From SYLG01 sp965226945 (GTDB lineage Bacteria; Planctomycetota; Planctomycetia; Gemmatales; Gemmataceae), in NCBI GenBank assembly GCA_965226945.1, contig OZ245717.1:1364001-1428000 (forward strand): a stretch of 64,000 nt of DNA, written 5' to 3'. Numbering within the stretch: position 1 is the stretch's first letter; each line of letters starts with the position of its first letter. The position numbers and the translations under genes are program-made. Below are positions 1-9,065 of the stretch, piece by piece. Below the pieces are notes generated by a model. It saw only the letters and a list, made by a program, of their open reading frames with translations, searched no databases and had not been told where the DNA came from.

Positions 1-745
1 CGGCAAGAAGCTCGTCCTGGGCGATTTCGAAGGGGGACTGAAACAGGCCCTGTCTCAGCCCTATGCGCATGACCGCTCGGCCCAGAAAAAAGAGAAAGCG
101 ATCGTGCGCAAGTTGTGGGGCGACTGGGAAGGCCTGGTGCGCGATTTGCCCAAGGGGCATGCGCGCAGCCTGAGCGATTACCTGCGCGTCCATCCCGGCG
201 ATTTCAAGGGAGCGGTCGCTCGGCTACGGCCTGAGCTCAAGGGCCTTTATTTATCCGCTTTTCAAAGTGCCTTGTGGAACCGGTCGCTCGCCCGCTGGTA
301 CGAACTTCATGCCCCAGCCGATTCCCTGCTCTGGATCAATTCCAAGGCCGGCAAGATCGCAATCCATCGGCGCCTTCCCGAGGCGGCCCATCGATCGCTG
401 CAGGCCCTGGAAATCCCTTTGCTCTCGTCGCGCTCAGAAGACGCCGAACTGGAGCCAACCCGGGAAATCTGGCAACCGATCCTCGAGGCCGAAGGACTGA
501 CCTCGGATCAGTTGAAAGTTCCGGGCCTACGCGAGTTATTTTTCTCCCGAGGCCTGCGCCACGCGTTGCTTGAGCCCAAGAACCTCTCGCATCAGTTCAT
601 GGAAGATGAACTGCACCCGGGCCGGTCCAAGCTGATTTTGCGCTACGAACTGACCCGGGGTTCCTACGCGACCATGCTGGTCAAAAGGGTGCAAATGGCC
701 CTGGCGGGGGAAATTCCCGGGAATTCCAACCCTGCCGGGTCGTAA
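1..745 (+). CDS. truD: tRNA pseudouridine(13) synthase TruD, 3' part
   Basis: The reading frame is open from base 2 to the stop, so the gene begins upstream of the window; the GTG at 104 is internal. TruD converts uridine 13 of certain tRNAs to pseudouridine in the cytoplasm. The visible part holds the TruD-type segments HPGDFKGAV, the region around AFQSALWNR (family consensus Q-S-x-x-W/F-N-R) and the family's C-terminal GSYATMLVKR block. The N-terminal catalytic Asp region is outside the window. The following WD40 gene starts within about 100 bases on the same strand, but nothing links their functions. Confidence 0.85.
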   Translation, partial: GKKLVLGDFEGGLKQALSQPYAHDRSAQKKEKAIVRKLWGDWEGLVRDLPKGHARSLSDYLRVHPGDFKGAVARLRPELKGLYLSAFQSALWNRSLARWYELHAPADSLLWINSKAGKIAIHRRLPEAAHRSLQALEIPLLSSRSEDAELEPTREIWQPILEAEGLTSDQLKVPGLRELFFSRGLRHALLEPKNLSHQFMEDELHPGRSKLILRYELTRGSYATMLVKRVQMALAGEIPGNSNPAGS

Positions 746-840
746 GCGGGAGTCATAAACTCTAAAGGGTGCGCAATTACTGGATCAGCCAAGCGCCCCT
801 ACCGGGGTTAGCCCCGATTCGGGTCGTCCCAGGGTTCAAT

Positions 841-3800
841 ATGTCACACACGCAGACCGCGCCGATTACCGCCAATCGCTTTGCGACTCGCCCCGCAGTT
901 CGCCCCGCAACTCGCCCCGCAGTTCGTACCGCGATGCGTTCTCTGTTGGCCATCGTCATCGCCCTCGCAACAGTCGGCGTCGTGCAAACCCAGGAATCCG
1001 AAGCGAAATCCAAGAACGCACCGGAAAAAACTTCGCCAAGCAAAGTCGTCCCCAGCCAAGATCGGCCGTCTTCGCCTCAGGCGCAGGCAGCCGCCCAGAC
1101 CTTTGAGGCCGATCTGGAACAGGCGCGCAAAGCTGGCGCCGCCGAGATGTTTGGGCCCGGTTGGAACGCGCTAGCCCTGGAATCGGCCCAGGCGGCCACC
1201 GAAGCGGCGAAACAGGGCAATGCGGCACGAGCCATTCAACTTTGGGACCTGGCCCGTTCGCAAATCTGGTTTCCCAATCCGCTCATGCCCAAGGGAGTTG
1301 CCCGCATCCTGGGAGATCCCCGGCTGCGCGTGCCCGATCTGGTCACCTCGCTGGCAGTCGATCCCAAATCCAAACTGCTCGCGGCCGGACTAAGAGATGG
1401 AACCGTGCTCGTTTGGGAGATGCCCTCCGCCCGTCTGCGCTTTCGCTTCGAAGGACTCACCGAAGATGTCCTCGCCCTGACCTTTCATCCCACCGAGGCA
1501 ATCCTTTGCGCGGGCGGGAAAAACCGCGACATCCTGGTCTGGTCACTATCCGACGGAAAAGTCGTTCAAAAATTCAACGGCCATGGCGAACCGGTGAGTA
1601 CCCTGGCCTACAGCCCCGACGGAAAGACCCTGGCCGCGGCGGGGGCCGATCGGAAAATTCGTCTGCACAAAAACGGCAAGGAGGAAGCGGTCAAGGAATT
1701 CGGCGGCCCATCCCTGCTCATTCATCAAATCGCCTTCAGTCCCGATGGCAAATGGATCGGCGCCGCCTCGGCCGATTGCAAGGCCTGGGTGTTCCGCGCC
1801 GATACCGGGGAACAGGTGCAAGACTCCCTCCTCTTCGCCGGTGGCAATGCCTACGGCGTCGCCTTTTTCCAGGATGGCAATAGCACGCACCTGGCCGTTG
1901 CCGGATCCAACCCCAATCAGATCAAAATCATCGATGCGGCCACCGCGGCGGAAATCCGCAACCTCGAAGCGTTTCCCAAGCCGGTTCAGTCCCTGCAAAT
2001 ATCCGCCAACCACAAACTGCTGCTCGCCGGTTCGCAAGATGGAACGATCCGGCTGATCGATCCAAAAACCGGGCAAACGCTGCGCAATCAACAGGTCGAC
2101 GACGGTTTCCGCGCGATCGCGCTGGCAGGCGATGCTTCCTGGTTCGCGCTGGCCGGCAGCGATTCGACCTTGACCATCAAGGAACTCGATCATCAGACGA
2201 CGGGAAGAACCGCCTCGGCGGGCGTCGGCGAAATCTGGGCCATGGCGCTTTGGCGCAATCACCGCTCGGTCGCGGCAGCCGGATCGAAGGCCAAGCTCTC
2301 GTCATTCGACATTGCCACCCTGGAGACGAACCAGGCGATCGATCTGCCGGGCGGGCCGGTTTCGGCGATGGCCGGATCTGCCGATGGCCGCCTGCTCGCC
2401 GTCGGCTTGGCCAACGGATCGATTTCTCTTCTTGGCGAAAACGGCGAGCTTTTGCGAACGGGGGTTGCCCATGCGGGCGCCGTCACCGCACTGTCCTGGA
2501 ACGCTGGCGGCACGCGCCTGATCAGCGCTTCGACCGACGGTCAAATCAAAGTCTGGGATCCTGCCGCGCTCAAGGAGATCCGGTCGTGGAATTTCAGTAA
2601 CGTCATGCCCATCTGCCTGTCCTACGATCCGGTCGGCAATCGCGTTGCCGCCGGATTTGGAGACGGACTGATTCGGATGATTCCACTCGAAGGAGAAGCA
2701 CCAGCGCAAGTTTTGGGTGGCCATCAAGGGGCCGTCACCGGCGTGGCGTTTGACCCTTCGGGCAATCGACTGGCCTCCTGCGGCAACGATCAGCGGGCCA
2801 TTTTGTGGCAATTGGGAGCCGGCACTCCGGTGTCGATTCAACTGGCCGGCGCCAAGGCCCCGCTGTCCGCGATCGCCTTCGCCCCCAACGGCAGCATGGT
2901 CGCCGCGGCGGGGGCCGACCGGATCATCCGGGTTTGGGACACGCCTCCCATCGATGGATCCAGTTTCCGGCTCGAACGGCTATCGTTTCGCGGCCACACC
3001 AAGTGGATCACCACACTGGCGTTCCACCCCTCGGGGAATCTGCTGTTCTCTGGCTCGGTCGATGGCGAGGTCAGGTCGTGGGACATCATCCTGCGCCAGG
3101 AAGGGCCTCTGTTTGCCGGCCATGTACGCGAAGTGCGAGCCGTTGCCTGGCACCCCGAAAGCAAGTGGATTGCCACCTCGGGCGCGGACGGATTTTGTCT
3201 CTTGTGGGATCTTTCCGGGAAAAGCCCGATACCCAGGCGCCTTTTCGCCGGCCCGGAACCGATCAATTCGATGACCTGGCTGGGGGACACGAAACGGCTC
3301 GCGATTGCGCTGCAAAATCGGACGATCAATGTCATCGACGCGGAAAAAGGAGAGGTCTCCTACACCGACATCGACTCGCGCTCCCCGGTCGAAATTCCCG
3401 TGCTCGGCTATTTCAAATCGGGCAACGACCCTTTCAGCGTGCTCGCCTGGGTTCCACCCATCATCCTCGAGAAGATTCCCACGCAAGCCGGCAAGCGCAA
3501 GGAATCGATCCCAATCAAGGATCCGGCGCTGGGAACGGTGAAGTGCCTGGCGCTATCACCGGAAGGCGACATCATGGCGGCCGGCGGCGACGATGGGAAT
3601 ATTCGATTTTGGGACACGCAGACCGCGCAGAAACTGCCCGGGGGCGAACTGCCGGCTCAGAATGAGCCGGTGGCCGACATCGCCTTGTCGCAGGGCCGAA
3701 AGTTCCTCGCCTGCAGCGATCTCGGAGGGAGGGCGACCATTTGGAAACTGGAAACACGTGAGAAAATCAAACAACTGCCCGCCCCGGGCAAGGGACTGGC

Positions 3801-4026
3801 CGGCATGGCGATGAAACCCAACGGAACCAGATTGCTCGTGGCCAGTGCAGACAACCGCGTTTCGTTGTTCGATATGGCCACGGGCAACGAGATCAAATCC
3901 TGGGATTTTCGCGATTCGATGGGGGAGAATAAAAAACGGATCCGTTCGATCTGCTTCGCCCCGAACGAACCCAAAGCGGCCCTGGGCCTCACCGACGGCC
4001 TCATCCTGATTCTGGATACTCCCTGA
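841..4026 (+). CDS. Large exported WD40-repeat protein
   Basis: About 1060 residues, almost all WD40 repeats: many units carry the S-P-D-G-K turn followed by a W-D or W-x-L end (for example AYSPDGKTLAAAG and IKVWDPA). There are roughly fourteen units, enough for two seven-bladed propellers. The frame is open from a GTG at 769. ATG 841 is a reasonable start, but ATG 934 places a typical signal peptide (MRSLLAIVIALATVGVV) at the N-terminus, so 934 may be the real start and 841-933 only a Pro/Arg-rich leader. A region at about residues 60-125 precedes the propellers and has no recognised fold. Export to the periplasm is inferred from the hydrophobic segment. WD40 propellers are binding scaffolds; the partner is unknown. 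Confidence 0.8.
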   Translation: MSHTQTAPITANRFATRPAVRPATRPAVRTAMRSLLAIVIALATVGVVQTQESEAKSKNAPEKTSPSKVVPSQDRPSSPQAQAAAQTFEADLEQARKAGAAEMFGPGWNALALESAQAATEAAKQGNAARAIQLWDLARSQIWFPNPLMPKGVARILGDPRLRVPDLVTSLAVDPKSKLLAAGLRDGTVLVWEMPSARLRFRFEGLTEDVLALTFHPTEAILCAGGKNRDILVWSLSDGKVVQKFNGHGEPVSTLAYSPDGKTLAAAGADRKIRLHKNGKEEAVKEFGGPSLLIHQIAFSPDGKWIGAASADCKAWVFRADTGEQVQDSLLFAGGNAYGVAFFQDGNSTHLAVAGSNPNQIKIIDAATAAEIRNLEAFPKPVQSLQISANHKLLLAGSQDGTIRLIDPKTGQTLRNQQVDDGFRAIALAGDASWFALAGSDSTLTIKELDHQTTGRTASAGVGEIWAMALWRNHRSVAAAGSKAKLSSFDIATLETNQAIDLPGGPVSAMAGSADGRLLAVGLANGSISLLGENGELLRTGVAHAGAVTALSWNAGGTRLISASTDGQIKVWDPAALKEIRSWNFSNVMPICLSYDPVGNRVAAGFGDGLIRMIPLEGEAPAQVLGGHQGAVTGVAFDPSGNRLASCGNDQRAILWQLGAGTPVSIQLAGAKAPLSAIAFAPNGSMVAAAGADRIIRVWDTPPIDGSSFRLERLSFRGHTKWITTLAFHPSGNLLFSGSVDGEVRSWDIILRQEGPLFAGHVREVRAVAWHPESKWIATSGADGFCLLWDLSGKSPIPRRLFAGPEPINSMTWLGDTKRLAIALQNRTINVIDAEKGEVSYTDIDSRSPVEIPVLGYFKSGNDPFSVLAWVPPIILEKIPTQAGKRKESIPIKDPALGTVKCLALSPEGDIMAAGGDDGNIRFWDTQTAQKLPGGELPAQNEPVADIALSQGRKFLACSDLGGRATIWKLETREKIKQLPAPGKGLAGMAMKPNGTRLLVASADNRVSLFDMATGNEIKSWDFRDSMGENKKRIRSICFAPNEPKAALGLTDGLILILDTP
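885..926 (+). repeat. Short tandem repeat in the leader of the WD40 gene
   Basis: About three and a half near-identical 12-base units of the form (A/G)(C/T)TCGCCCCGCA encode a repeated Arg-Pro-Ala-Val/Thr stretch just before the probable signal peptide. Such a repeat can slip. It lies between the three possible starts (769, 841, 934), so it may be translated or untranslated leader. Confidence 0.5.
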
Positions 4027-4146
4027 TGTTTTGTTAAACACAATACTCAATTGAATCGCACGAAGGAATCACCCGGACCACCTGGGCGAACCGAATTCGT
4101 TTTTTCTCTTTCTCTCTCCAACGAAGACTTCCCCCAAGGACAGCAC

Positions 4147-5178
4147 ATGCGGGCATTGCAACTGAAAGAACCCAAACAGTTTCACTGGATCGAACTGCCC
4201 GAGGCTGAAAAGCCTCAGCCCGGTCAGGCGCTCGTGCAGGTCAATACCGTGGGCATCTGCGGCACCGACATCAGCGGCTACCTCGGCAAGATGCCGTTCT
4301 TCAGCTACCCTCGCATTCCCGGCCATGAGCTCGGCGTGACGGTGCTCGCCCTCGGCGACGGCGTGCAGAACATCAAGGTGGGCGATCGCGCCAGCATCGA
4401 ACCCTACATGAATTGCCAAACCTGTTTTTCCTGCAAAAAGGGTAGCACCAACTGTTGCGAAAACTTGCAAGTCCTCGGGGTTCACACCGATGGCGGCATG
4501 CGGCCGCGCTTCCTCGTCCCCGCACGCAAGGTGCATCCGGGCAACAAGCTGACCAACGAGCAACTCGCACTCGTCGAGACCCTCGCCATCGGCTGCCACG
4601 GGGTTGACCGGGGCGCTCCCAAGGAAGGTGAATCGTGCCTGATCGTGGGCGCCGGTCCCATCGGCCTTTCCGCGCTCGAATTCTTGCGACTTCACAAGGT
4701 GAATATCCTGGTGGCCGATACCAATCCGATCCGCCTCGACTTTGTCGGCAAGCAATTCGGCATCAAGCACCTGATTCGCATCCAGGGCAACGACGCCGAC
4801 GTCGAAGCGATCCAGAAAGCGGCAGGCGGATCGCTCCCCACGCTCGTGATCGATGCGACCGGCAATACCCACGCCATGAACCGCAGCTTCCAGTTCATCG
4901 GCTTCACGGGGCGGATGGTGTTCGTCGGCATCGTGCCCGACAACGTCTCTTTCCCCGATCCCCTCTTCCACCGCCGCGAAATGTCGCTTTTCGCGACACG
5001 CAACGCTCTTCCCAAGGATTTCCCCCGGATCATCGACCTGATTGAAAAAGGAACGATCGACACCCGCCCCTGGATCACCCATCAGGCGCGCTTGAGCGAA
5101 CTGCCCGGCGTCTTCGAATCGTTCACCAAACCCGAGACCGGCGTGGTCAAGGCAATGGTGCATGTCGACGATCAATAA
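4147..5178 (+). CDS. Zinc-dependent medium-chain alcohol dehydrogenase
   Basis: A 343-residue MDR dehydrogenase. Catalytic-zinc ligands are visible as Cys38 (GICGTD) and His60-Glu61 (PGHELG). The structural zinc site is Cys90, 93, 96 and 104. The NAD(P)-binding Rossmann motif GAGPIG is at about 168-173. The start at ATG 4147 has AAGGA 5-6 bases upstream; the in-frame extension upstream to 4051 looks like leader DNA. It is followed after 54 bases by a FucU-type mutarotase on the same strand, so a sugar or sugar-acid substrate (fucose, galactonate or gulonate type) is more likely than a simple alcohol. The exact substrate cannot be read from the sequence. Confidence 0.85.
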   Translation: MRALQLKEPKQFHWIELPEAEKPQPGQALVQVNTVGICGTDISGYLGKMPFFSYPRIPGHELGVTVLALGDGVQNIKVGDRASIEPYMNCQTCFSCKKGSTNCCENLQVLGVHTDGGMRPRFLVPARKVHPGNKLTNEQLALVETLAIGCHGVDRGAPKEGESCLIVGAGPIGLSALEFLRLHKVNILVADTNPIRLDFVGKQFGIKHLIRIQGNDADVEAIQKAAGGSLPTLVIDATGNTHAMNRSFQFIGFTGRMVFVGIVPDNVSFPDPLFHRREMSLFATRNALPKDFPRIIDLIEKGTIDTRPWITHQARLSELPGVFESFTKPETGVVKAMVHVDDQ

Positions 5179-5232
5179 CTGAACGAAAATCGATCGCAAC
5201 TAAGTCATTTTTTTCAGCAAGGATCCGCTTCG

Positions 5233-5679
5233 ATGCTCAAGTCCAAGTTATTGCACCCGCAAATCCTCGAAACGATCGCCCGCTCCGGCCACCATGGCCG
5301 CATCCTCATTGCCGACGGCAACTATCCTTCGAGCACCACCCTCGGCCCCAACGCCAAGCTGGTGAACCTCAATCTGATGCCGGGGCTCATCAACACCACG
5401 GACATCCTCGACGCCATCCTGTCGGCCGTGCCGATCGATTTCGCCTACGTCATGGACTATGAACGCGAAGGGCCCTACGCCCTGACCCAGGATCCGCCCG
5501 TCTGGGCCGAGTTCTCCCGCATCCTCGCCGAGCACAAATCCCGCGCCAAACTGCGCCTCATCGACAAGTGGCAGTTCTACAAAGAAGTCTCGGTCCCCAG
5601 CCATATTTTGACTGTGCAGTCGGCCGACCTGCGCATCTTCGCGAACCTGATTCTGGACATCGGCGTCCGCATGGAATAG
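5233..5679 (+). CDS. fucU: RbsD/FucU family sugar mutarotase
   Basis: A 148-residue protein of the RbsD/FucU fold. These enzymes interconvert anomers of fucose (FucU) or ribose (RbsD) in the cytoplasm so that the next enzyme receives the right form. The N-terminus LHPQILETIARSGHHGRI and the IADGNYPSS motif carry the catalytic His and Asp region. The length matches FucU rather than the shorter RbsD. It sits directly downstream of the zinc dehydrogenase and converges with a sugar-acid-type MFS transporter, suggesting a small uptake and oxidation set. FucU rather than RbsD is favoured by length only. Confidence 0.8.
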   Translation: MLKSKLLHPQILETIARSGHHGRILIADGNYPSSTTLGPNAKLVNLNLMPGLINTTDILDAILSAVPIDFAYVMDYEREGPYALTQDPPVWAEFSRILAEHKSRAKLRLIDKWQFYKEVSVPSHILTVQSADLRIFANLILDIGVRME

Positions 5680-5700
5680 GGCTGGGGAATGACTGTGGGG

Positions 5701-5850
5701 GAGGAGTAGGAATTCAACGCAAAGGAGCAAAGGAACCAAGGGACGCAAAGAATCTCTTTTAGCGGCCTAGCAACGGGTTCCCGTCGGAGAGGGTTACGAT
5801 GAGGAGCTCAACGCAGAGGCGCAAAGAACCCAAAGGGCGCAAAGAGAAGA
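5701..5850 (+). repeat. Two copies of an interspersed AACGCAAAGG-type repeat
   Basis: Copy one (about 5701-5756) and copy two (about 5801-5850) both read GAGGAG, then (T)CAACGCA(A/G)AGG, GCAAAG, an AACC(C)AA variable part, GG(G/A)CGCAAAGA. The same family occurs in inverted orientation at 18421-18642. In frame it would read as N-A-K-A-Q-R-R-K-like peptides, a common source of false ORFs in genomes. Confidence 0.75.
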
Positions 5851-5900
5851 GTTTCTTGGAGCGATCTTGGGAAGAACGGCCCTTTTCCTTCCCTTCAAAC

Positions 5901-5940
5901 CGAATCCGGTGAGCGGTTGGGCGTCAGCTCACCGGTTCTG
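5901..5940. repeat. Hairpin repeat element, copy 1
   Basis: Perfect 9-base arms CCGGTGAGC (5906-5914) and GCTCACCGG (5927-5935) enclose a 12-base loop. The reverse complement closely matches a second copy at 18347-18379. It follows the AACGCAAAGG repeats and lies at the 3' side of two convergent genes. A bidirectional transcription stop is possible, but there is no T-run. Confidence 0.65.
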
Positions 5941-6039
5941 AGGCGTCACCGAACCTTAAACTTCATCCCGGACGAAGAACGGGATCAGTCGAGGATCGTC
6001 GCTTCACGAGCCGACAAAAACCTGCTGACGCGAATCAGT

Positions 6040-7383
6040 CTACTTTCCACTGTTCGTCATTGGCGACCCTTCCCGGCGCGGCCACAAGAACACCATCGCC
6101 ACAAGGGCGAGCATGGGAATCAGTCCCGACAAAGCAATCTGCAGCGGGTAGGCATCGTGAATCGCCTGGCGATACGCCTGCGTTTCCTCCAGCCCCTCCC
6201 CTATCAACCGGGCAAAGGTGCGGTCCTGATTCGATTGAACCAACACCCCCATTCCCTGTTGCATCAAACTGACCACCACCCAATTCCAAGATCCCAAAAT
6301 GCCGGTTACGATCCCCTGGCGCCTCGAAGAGAAATCCTGCGACAAGGAAAAATAAATCGGGAAGATTCCCAGCGACCCCATGCCCACGATGACAAGGCAA
6401 GGCCATAGCACCCAGGGCGACTCAATGAACGCCAAGGGAACGCTCCCAAGCGTTGCCAGGCAAAAAAGAAAATAGATCGCAACACGCGCACGAAAAACGC
6501 CCAACAGCGGCGCCAGTCGTTGAATGGCAAAACCCCCGCCGATCGCCCCGACATCCGCGGCAATGTAAAAGACCGTCGACGCCGTGGCCTGCATCTCCGC
6601 ACTCATGCCGCGCGCTTCGCGCAGATACAGCGGCATCCACGCCCGGAAAAAATGCCAGTTCAAATTGATCGCCACCACCATGATCGCCATGACCCAGAAT
6701 TTTGGTTGCATCACGAGCCAGACGAAGAACCGGCCCAGGGGCAACTCGTCAGCGGTGGTGATTTCCGTCGCGCCTGAGGCGGAAGAAAATTGCGTCCTCC
6801 CCATGAACACAATCCAGGCAATCGACCAGAGAAACCCGAGCACCCCGACAAACTGAAACGCCATGGGCCAGCCGTAGGCCTGGCTCAAACGCAGCACCAA
6901 GAATGGTGTGATGATCGAACCGAGCGCCGTTCCGCTTTGAAACATGCCGTTGCCAAGCGCCCGGTCCTTGGGTGCGAGCATTTTCTTGGTGATGACCAGC
7001 CCGCAGGACCAGTTGATCGCCTCGAAAAAGCCGAGCAGACTGCGGCAGACCACCAGCCCCTGAAAGTCGCGGACATAGGCCGTGGCAAATCCGGCGAGCG
7101 ACCAGAGGATCACCCCCATGGGATAAATGCGCATCGGTCCGTAGCGGTCGACGACCAGCCCCCAAACGATCGCGCCGATGCCGTAGCTCAAGCCAAAAGC
7201 AAATTCCGTGGTGCCGTATTGCTTCTTGTTGAAATCCAGGTCGTGCATCAACTCGGTGGAGAGCTGATTGAGCGTCAATCGATCGGCATAGTTGATCGTG
7301 GTCGCCAAGAGCAAAAAGGCGCAAACCAGGATGACCTTGAAACGGGAAATCGACGGAAGCGGAGGGACGGATTCGGCAGGCAT
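6040..7383 (-). CDS. MFS transporter, anion:cation symporter (sugar acid) type
   Basis: A 447-residue inner-membrane protein with about twelve hydrophobic helices. The first helix ends in TTINYADRLTL, the N-Y-x-D-R signature of the ACS subfamily (hexuronate, galactonate and glucarate carriers). The loop between helices 2 and 3 has the MFS motif VVDRYGPMR. The C-terminal half and the helix count are intact. Start ATG 7383 is the first in frame. It converges with the dehydrogenase/mutarotase pair across the 5.7-6.0 kb gap, so a shared carbohydrate substrate is plausible but unproven. Confidence 0.85.
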   Translation of the reverse strand: MPAESVPPLPSISRFKVILVCAFLLLATTINYADRLTLNQLSTELMHDLDFNKKQYGTTEFAFGLSYGIGAIVWGLVVDRYGPMRIYPMGVILWSLAGFATAYVRDFQGLVVCRSLLGFFEAINWSCGLVITKKMLAPKDRALGNGMFQSGTALGSIITPFLVLRLSQAYGWPMAFQFVGVLGFLWSIAWIVFMGRTQFSSASGATEITTADELPLGRFFVWLVMQPKFWVMAIMVVAINLNWHFFRAWMPLYLREARGMSAEMQATASTVFYIAADVGAIGGGFAIQRLAPLLGVFRARVAIYFLFCLATLGSVPLAFIESPWVLWPCLVIVGMGSLGIFPIYFSLSQDFSSRRQGIVTGILGSWNWVVVSLMQQGMGVLVQSNQDRTFARLIGEGLEETQAYRQAIHDAYPLQIALSGLIPMLALVAMVFLWPRREGSPMTNSGK

Positions 7384-7525
7384 GAATCGTTCGCCGGGAG
7401 GATGGCGTAGGGCAGACTTCCAGCAAGGATAGGGATCAAGACGGCTGCTGCTTCCCCCTTTGCCAACGCAAATGTTAGAACCGATCGGCGGCTAGGAAAA
7501 CCGCCCAGTCGCCTGACAACGGAAA

Positions 7526-8602
7526 TTACTTCCGCTTGATGGAACCACCTGCAAAAAGTCCCGTATGGGTTCGTTCCAGATCGAGCAAAAACTCCTTGCG
7601 ACGCAGCCCGCCGCCGTAACCTCCTAGCGTTCCCCCCTTGTTCACCACGCGGTGGCAGGGAATGACGATCGCCACCCGATTCTTGCCGTTGGTCGTGCCG
7701 ACGGCGCGAACCGCGTTGGGATTGTTCACCGAACGGGCAATGTCTTCATAAGAGCGAGTTTCGCCGTACGGGATATCCAGAAGCGCCTGCCAGACACTGA
7801 CTTGAAATGGCGTTCCCGGGAAATCGAGCGGCACCTTGAAGGTCTTCAATTTCCCCTCGAAATAGCTTTTCAGCTCCTTGTGCAATTGCGTCAAATGACG
7901 ATGTTCGCCCGGAACGACGGGCAGGTCGAACTGCGCTCGCAACCTCTCGGTCTGCTGATTGAGTCTTTCGAGGCCGGAGAATTCGAGCAAGCAGATGCCT
8001 TCGTCGGTCGTTCCTGTCACGAGCGGCCCGACCGGGCTATCGACCCAGGAGATGATGATGCAGGTTTCCCCGCGCGCGGCCGCGGGGGGGGCGCCGAAGG
8101 TTTTGCTAAAGGCATCGCGAAAACCGCTGGTCGATTCGTAACCGGAGTCGATGGCTGCCATGTCGAGACTTCCTCCCTTGCGGATCTTTTGAAAGGCATT
8201 TCCCAATCGGCGGGAGCGGCAAAACGCCTGAAAGGTCATGCCCCATTCTTTTTGAAAAAATCGGCGCACGGTGCCCGGTTCAAGACCCCGGCCCGCCAGG
8301 TCGGCTTCCGTCCACTTGAGCGCGGGATTGCCGTCCAGTTCGCTCAGCAGCTTTTGCACCCAGGGCGGATGGCTCGATTGCGATTGCGGCCGGCACCGTT
8401 TGCATGGTCGAAAACCTGCTTTGAGCGCCTGAGCGGTGCTGGCAAAGAAAAGGACATTCTTGGGTAACGGCTTGCGCGCCGGGCAGACCGGCCGGCAGAA
8501 GATGCCGGTGGTTTTGACGCCCAGGTAAAACAGGCCGTCGTAGGTCGCATCGCTTGCCTGGTAGGCCTTTTGCATTTCGGTAATGGGCGGCAGGGTTTGC
8601 AT
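7526..8602 (-). CDS. ada: Ada: bifunctional methyl-DNA repair protein and activator
   Basis: A 358-residue full-length Ada. Order of domains: zinc-binding methylphosphotriester domain with Cys36, 40, 67 and 70; AraC-type helix-turn-helix at about 85-170; O6-methylguanine methyltransferase at about 185-345 with the acceptor Cys316 in IPCHRV. Methyl transfer to the N-terminal Cys normally converts Ada into an activator of its own promoter. It appears to stand alone; no alkA or alkB is next to it. The long AT-rich stretch upstream (about 8755-8828) is a likely place for its promoter. Confidence 0.95.
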   Translation of the reverse strand: MQTLPPITEMQKAYQASDATYDGLFYLGVKTTGIFCRPVCPARKPLPKNVLFFASTAQALKAGFRPCKRCRPQSQSSHPPWVQKLLSELDGNPALKWTEADLAGRGLEPGTVRRFFQKEWGMTFQAFCRSRRLGNAFQKIRKGGSLDMAAIDSGYESTSGFRDAFSKTFGAPPAAARGETCIIISWVDSPVGPLVTGTTDEGICLLEFSGLERLNQQTERLRAQFDLPVVPGEHRHLTQLHKELKSYFEGKLKTFKVPLDFPGTPFQVSVWQALLDIPYGETRSYEDIARSVNNPNAVRAVGTTNGKNRVAIVIPCHRVVNKGGTLGGYGGGLRRKEFLLDLERTHTGLFAGGSIKRK

Positions 8603-8858
8603 GAAAAGAGTCTATTGCGAGGGGGGCGGATCTCTCCACCGATTTTCCGGCGTGGAATTCGGAATTCGCCGAATTCCGCGAAGACATGAAGTGACGGTTC
8701 GGACAAGAACCTCGCAGCCACCAACCAGCGCGGTCGGCCAACCAAGGCTCTCAAGAAGTTAAAGCACAGCTTTTATTCGTTGTTATTTTCAAAATAAAAT
8801 CAAACAAATTAAAATATCAGTAAATAAGGGCTTATGTCCACCCTTCCATTTCGGCCAC
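8603..8858. promoter_or_regulatory. Upstream region of ada with an AT-rich block
   Basis: The bases 8755-8828 are strikingly AT-rich for this chromosome and include several A and T runs. They lie 150-220 bases upstream of ada on its strand and just beyond the 3' end of the small zinc-finger gene. No clear Ada box or consensus promoter could be assigned by eye. Confidence 0.3.
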
Positions 8859-9065
8859 TCAACGCGCCCGCCCCGTGCCACTGCAGGCGCTGCACTTTTG
8901 GAATCCGCGCCCGTGGCAAAAGTTGCACCTCATGTTTCCATGTTTTCCTGTGCCTTTACAAAAGTTGCAGGTGTACGTGCCGTTGCCTGAACCGCCGCAG
9001 CTTCGGCAAGCTTGATCCATCCGAGGAGTGTTTACCTTGGAACGGTTCGATTGTGCGGCCAGCAT
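8859..9065 (-). CDS. Small DnaJ-type zinc-finger protein
   Basis: Only 68 residues, with four C-x-x-C-x-G-x-G motifs (Cys20/23, 33/36, 47/50, 58/61), the same repeat that forms the two zinc centres of DnaJ/Hsp40. No J domain and no substrate-binding domain are present. The start at 9065 is preceded by AAGGGGGT at a good distance, which supports the whole frame. Spacing of the motifs (about 10, 11 and 8 residues) fits two zinc sites. Function is unknown; a small zinc-binding chaperone-like or redox protein is possible. It could also be a relic of a larger gene, but the ribosome site argues against that. Confidence 0.7.
   Translation of the reverse strand: MLAAQSNRSKVNTPRMDQACRSCGGSGNGTYTCNFCKGTGKHGNMRCNFCHGRGFQKCSACSGTGRAR

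Larger units (their letters stand above)
5680..6039. other. Convergent intergenic region with repeats, no gene
   Basis: Lies between the 3' ends of the mutarotase and the MFS gene. It contains two copies of a Lys/Gln-rich-looking repeat and a hairpin element, described separately. Short open frames here are low-complexity products of the repeats; I see no coding gene. Confidence 0.6.

Noticed and set aside
5917..6408. 163-codon plus-strand frame over the MFS gene end
   Set aside because: It overlaps the MFS coding region and the hairpin repeat; composition is that of a shadow frame.
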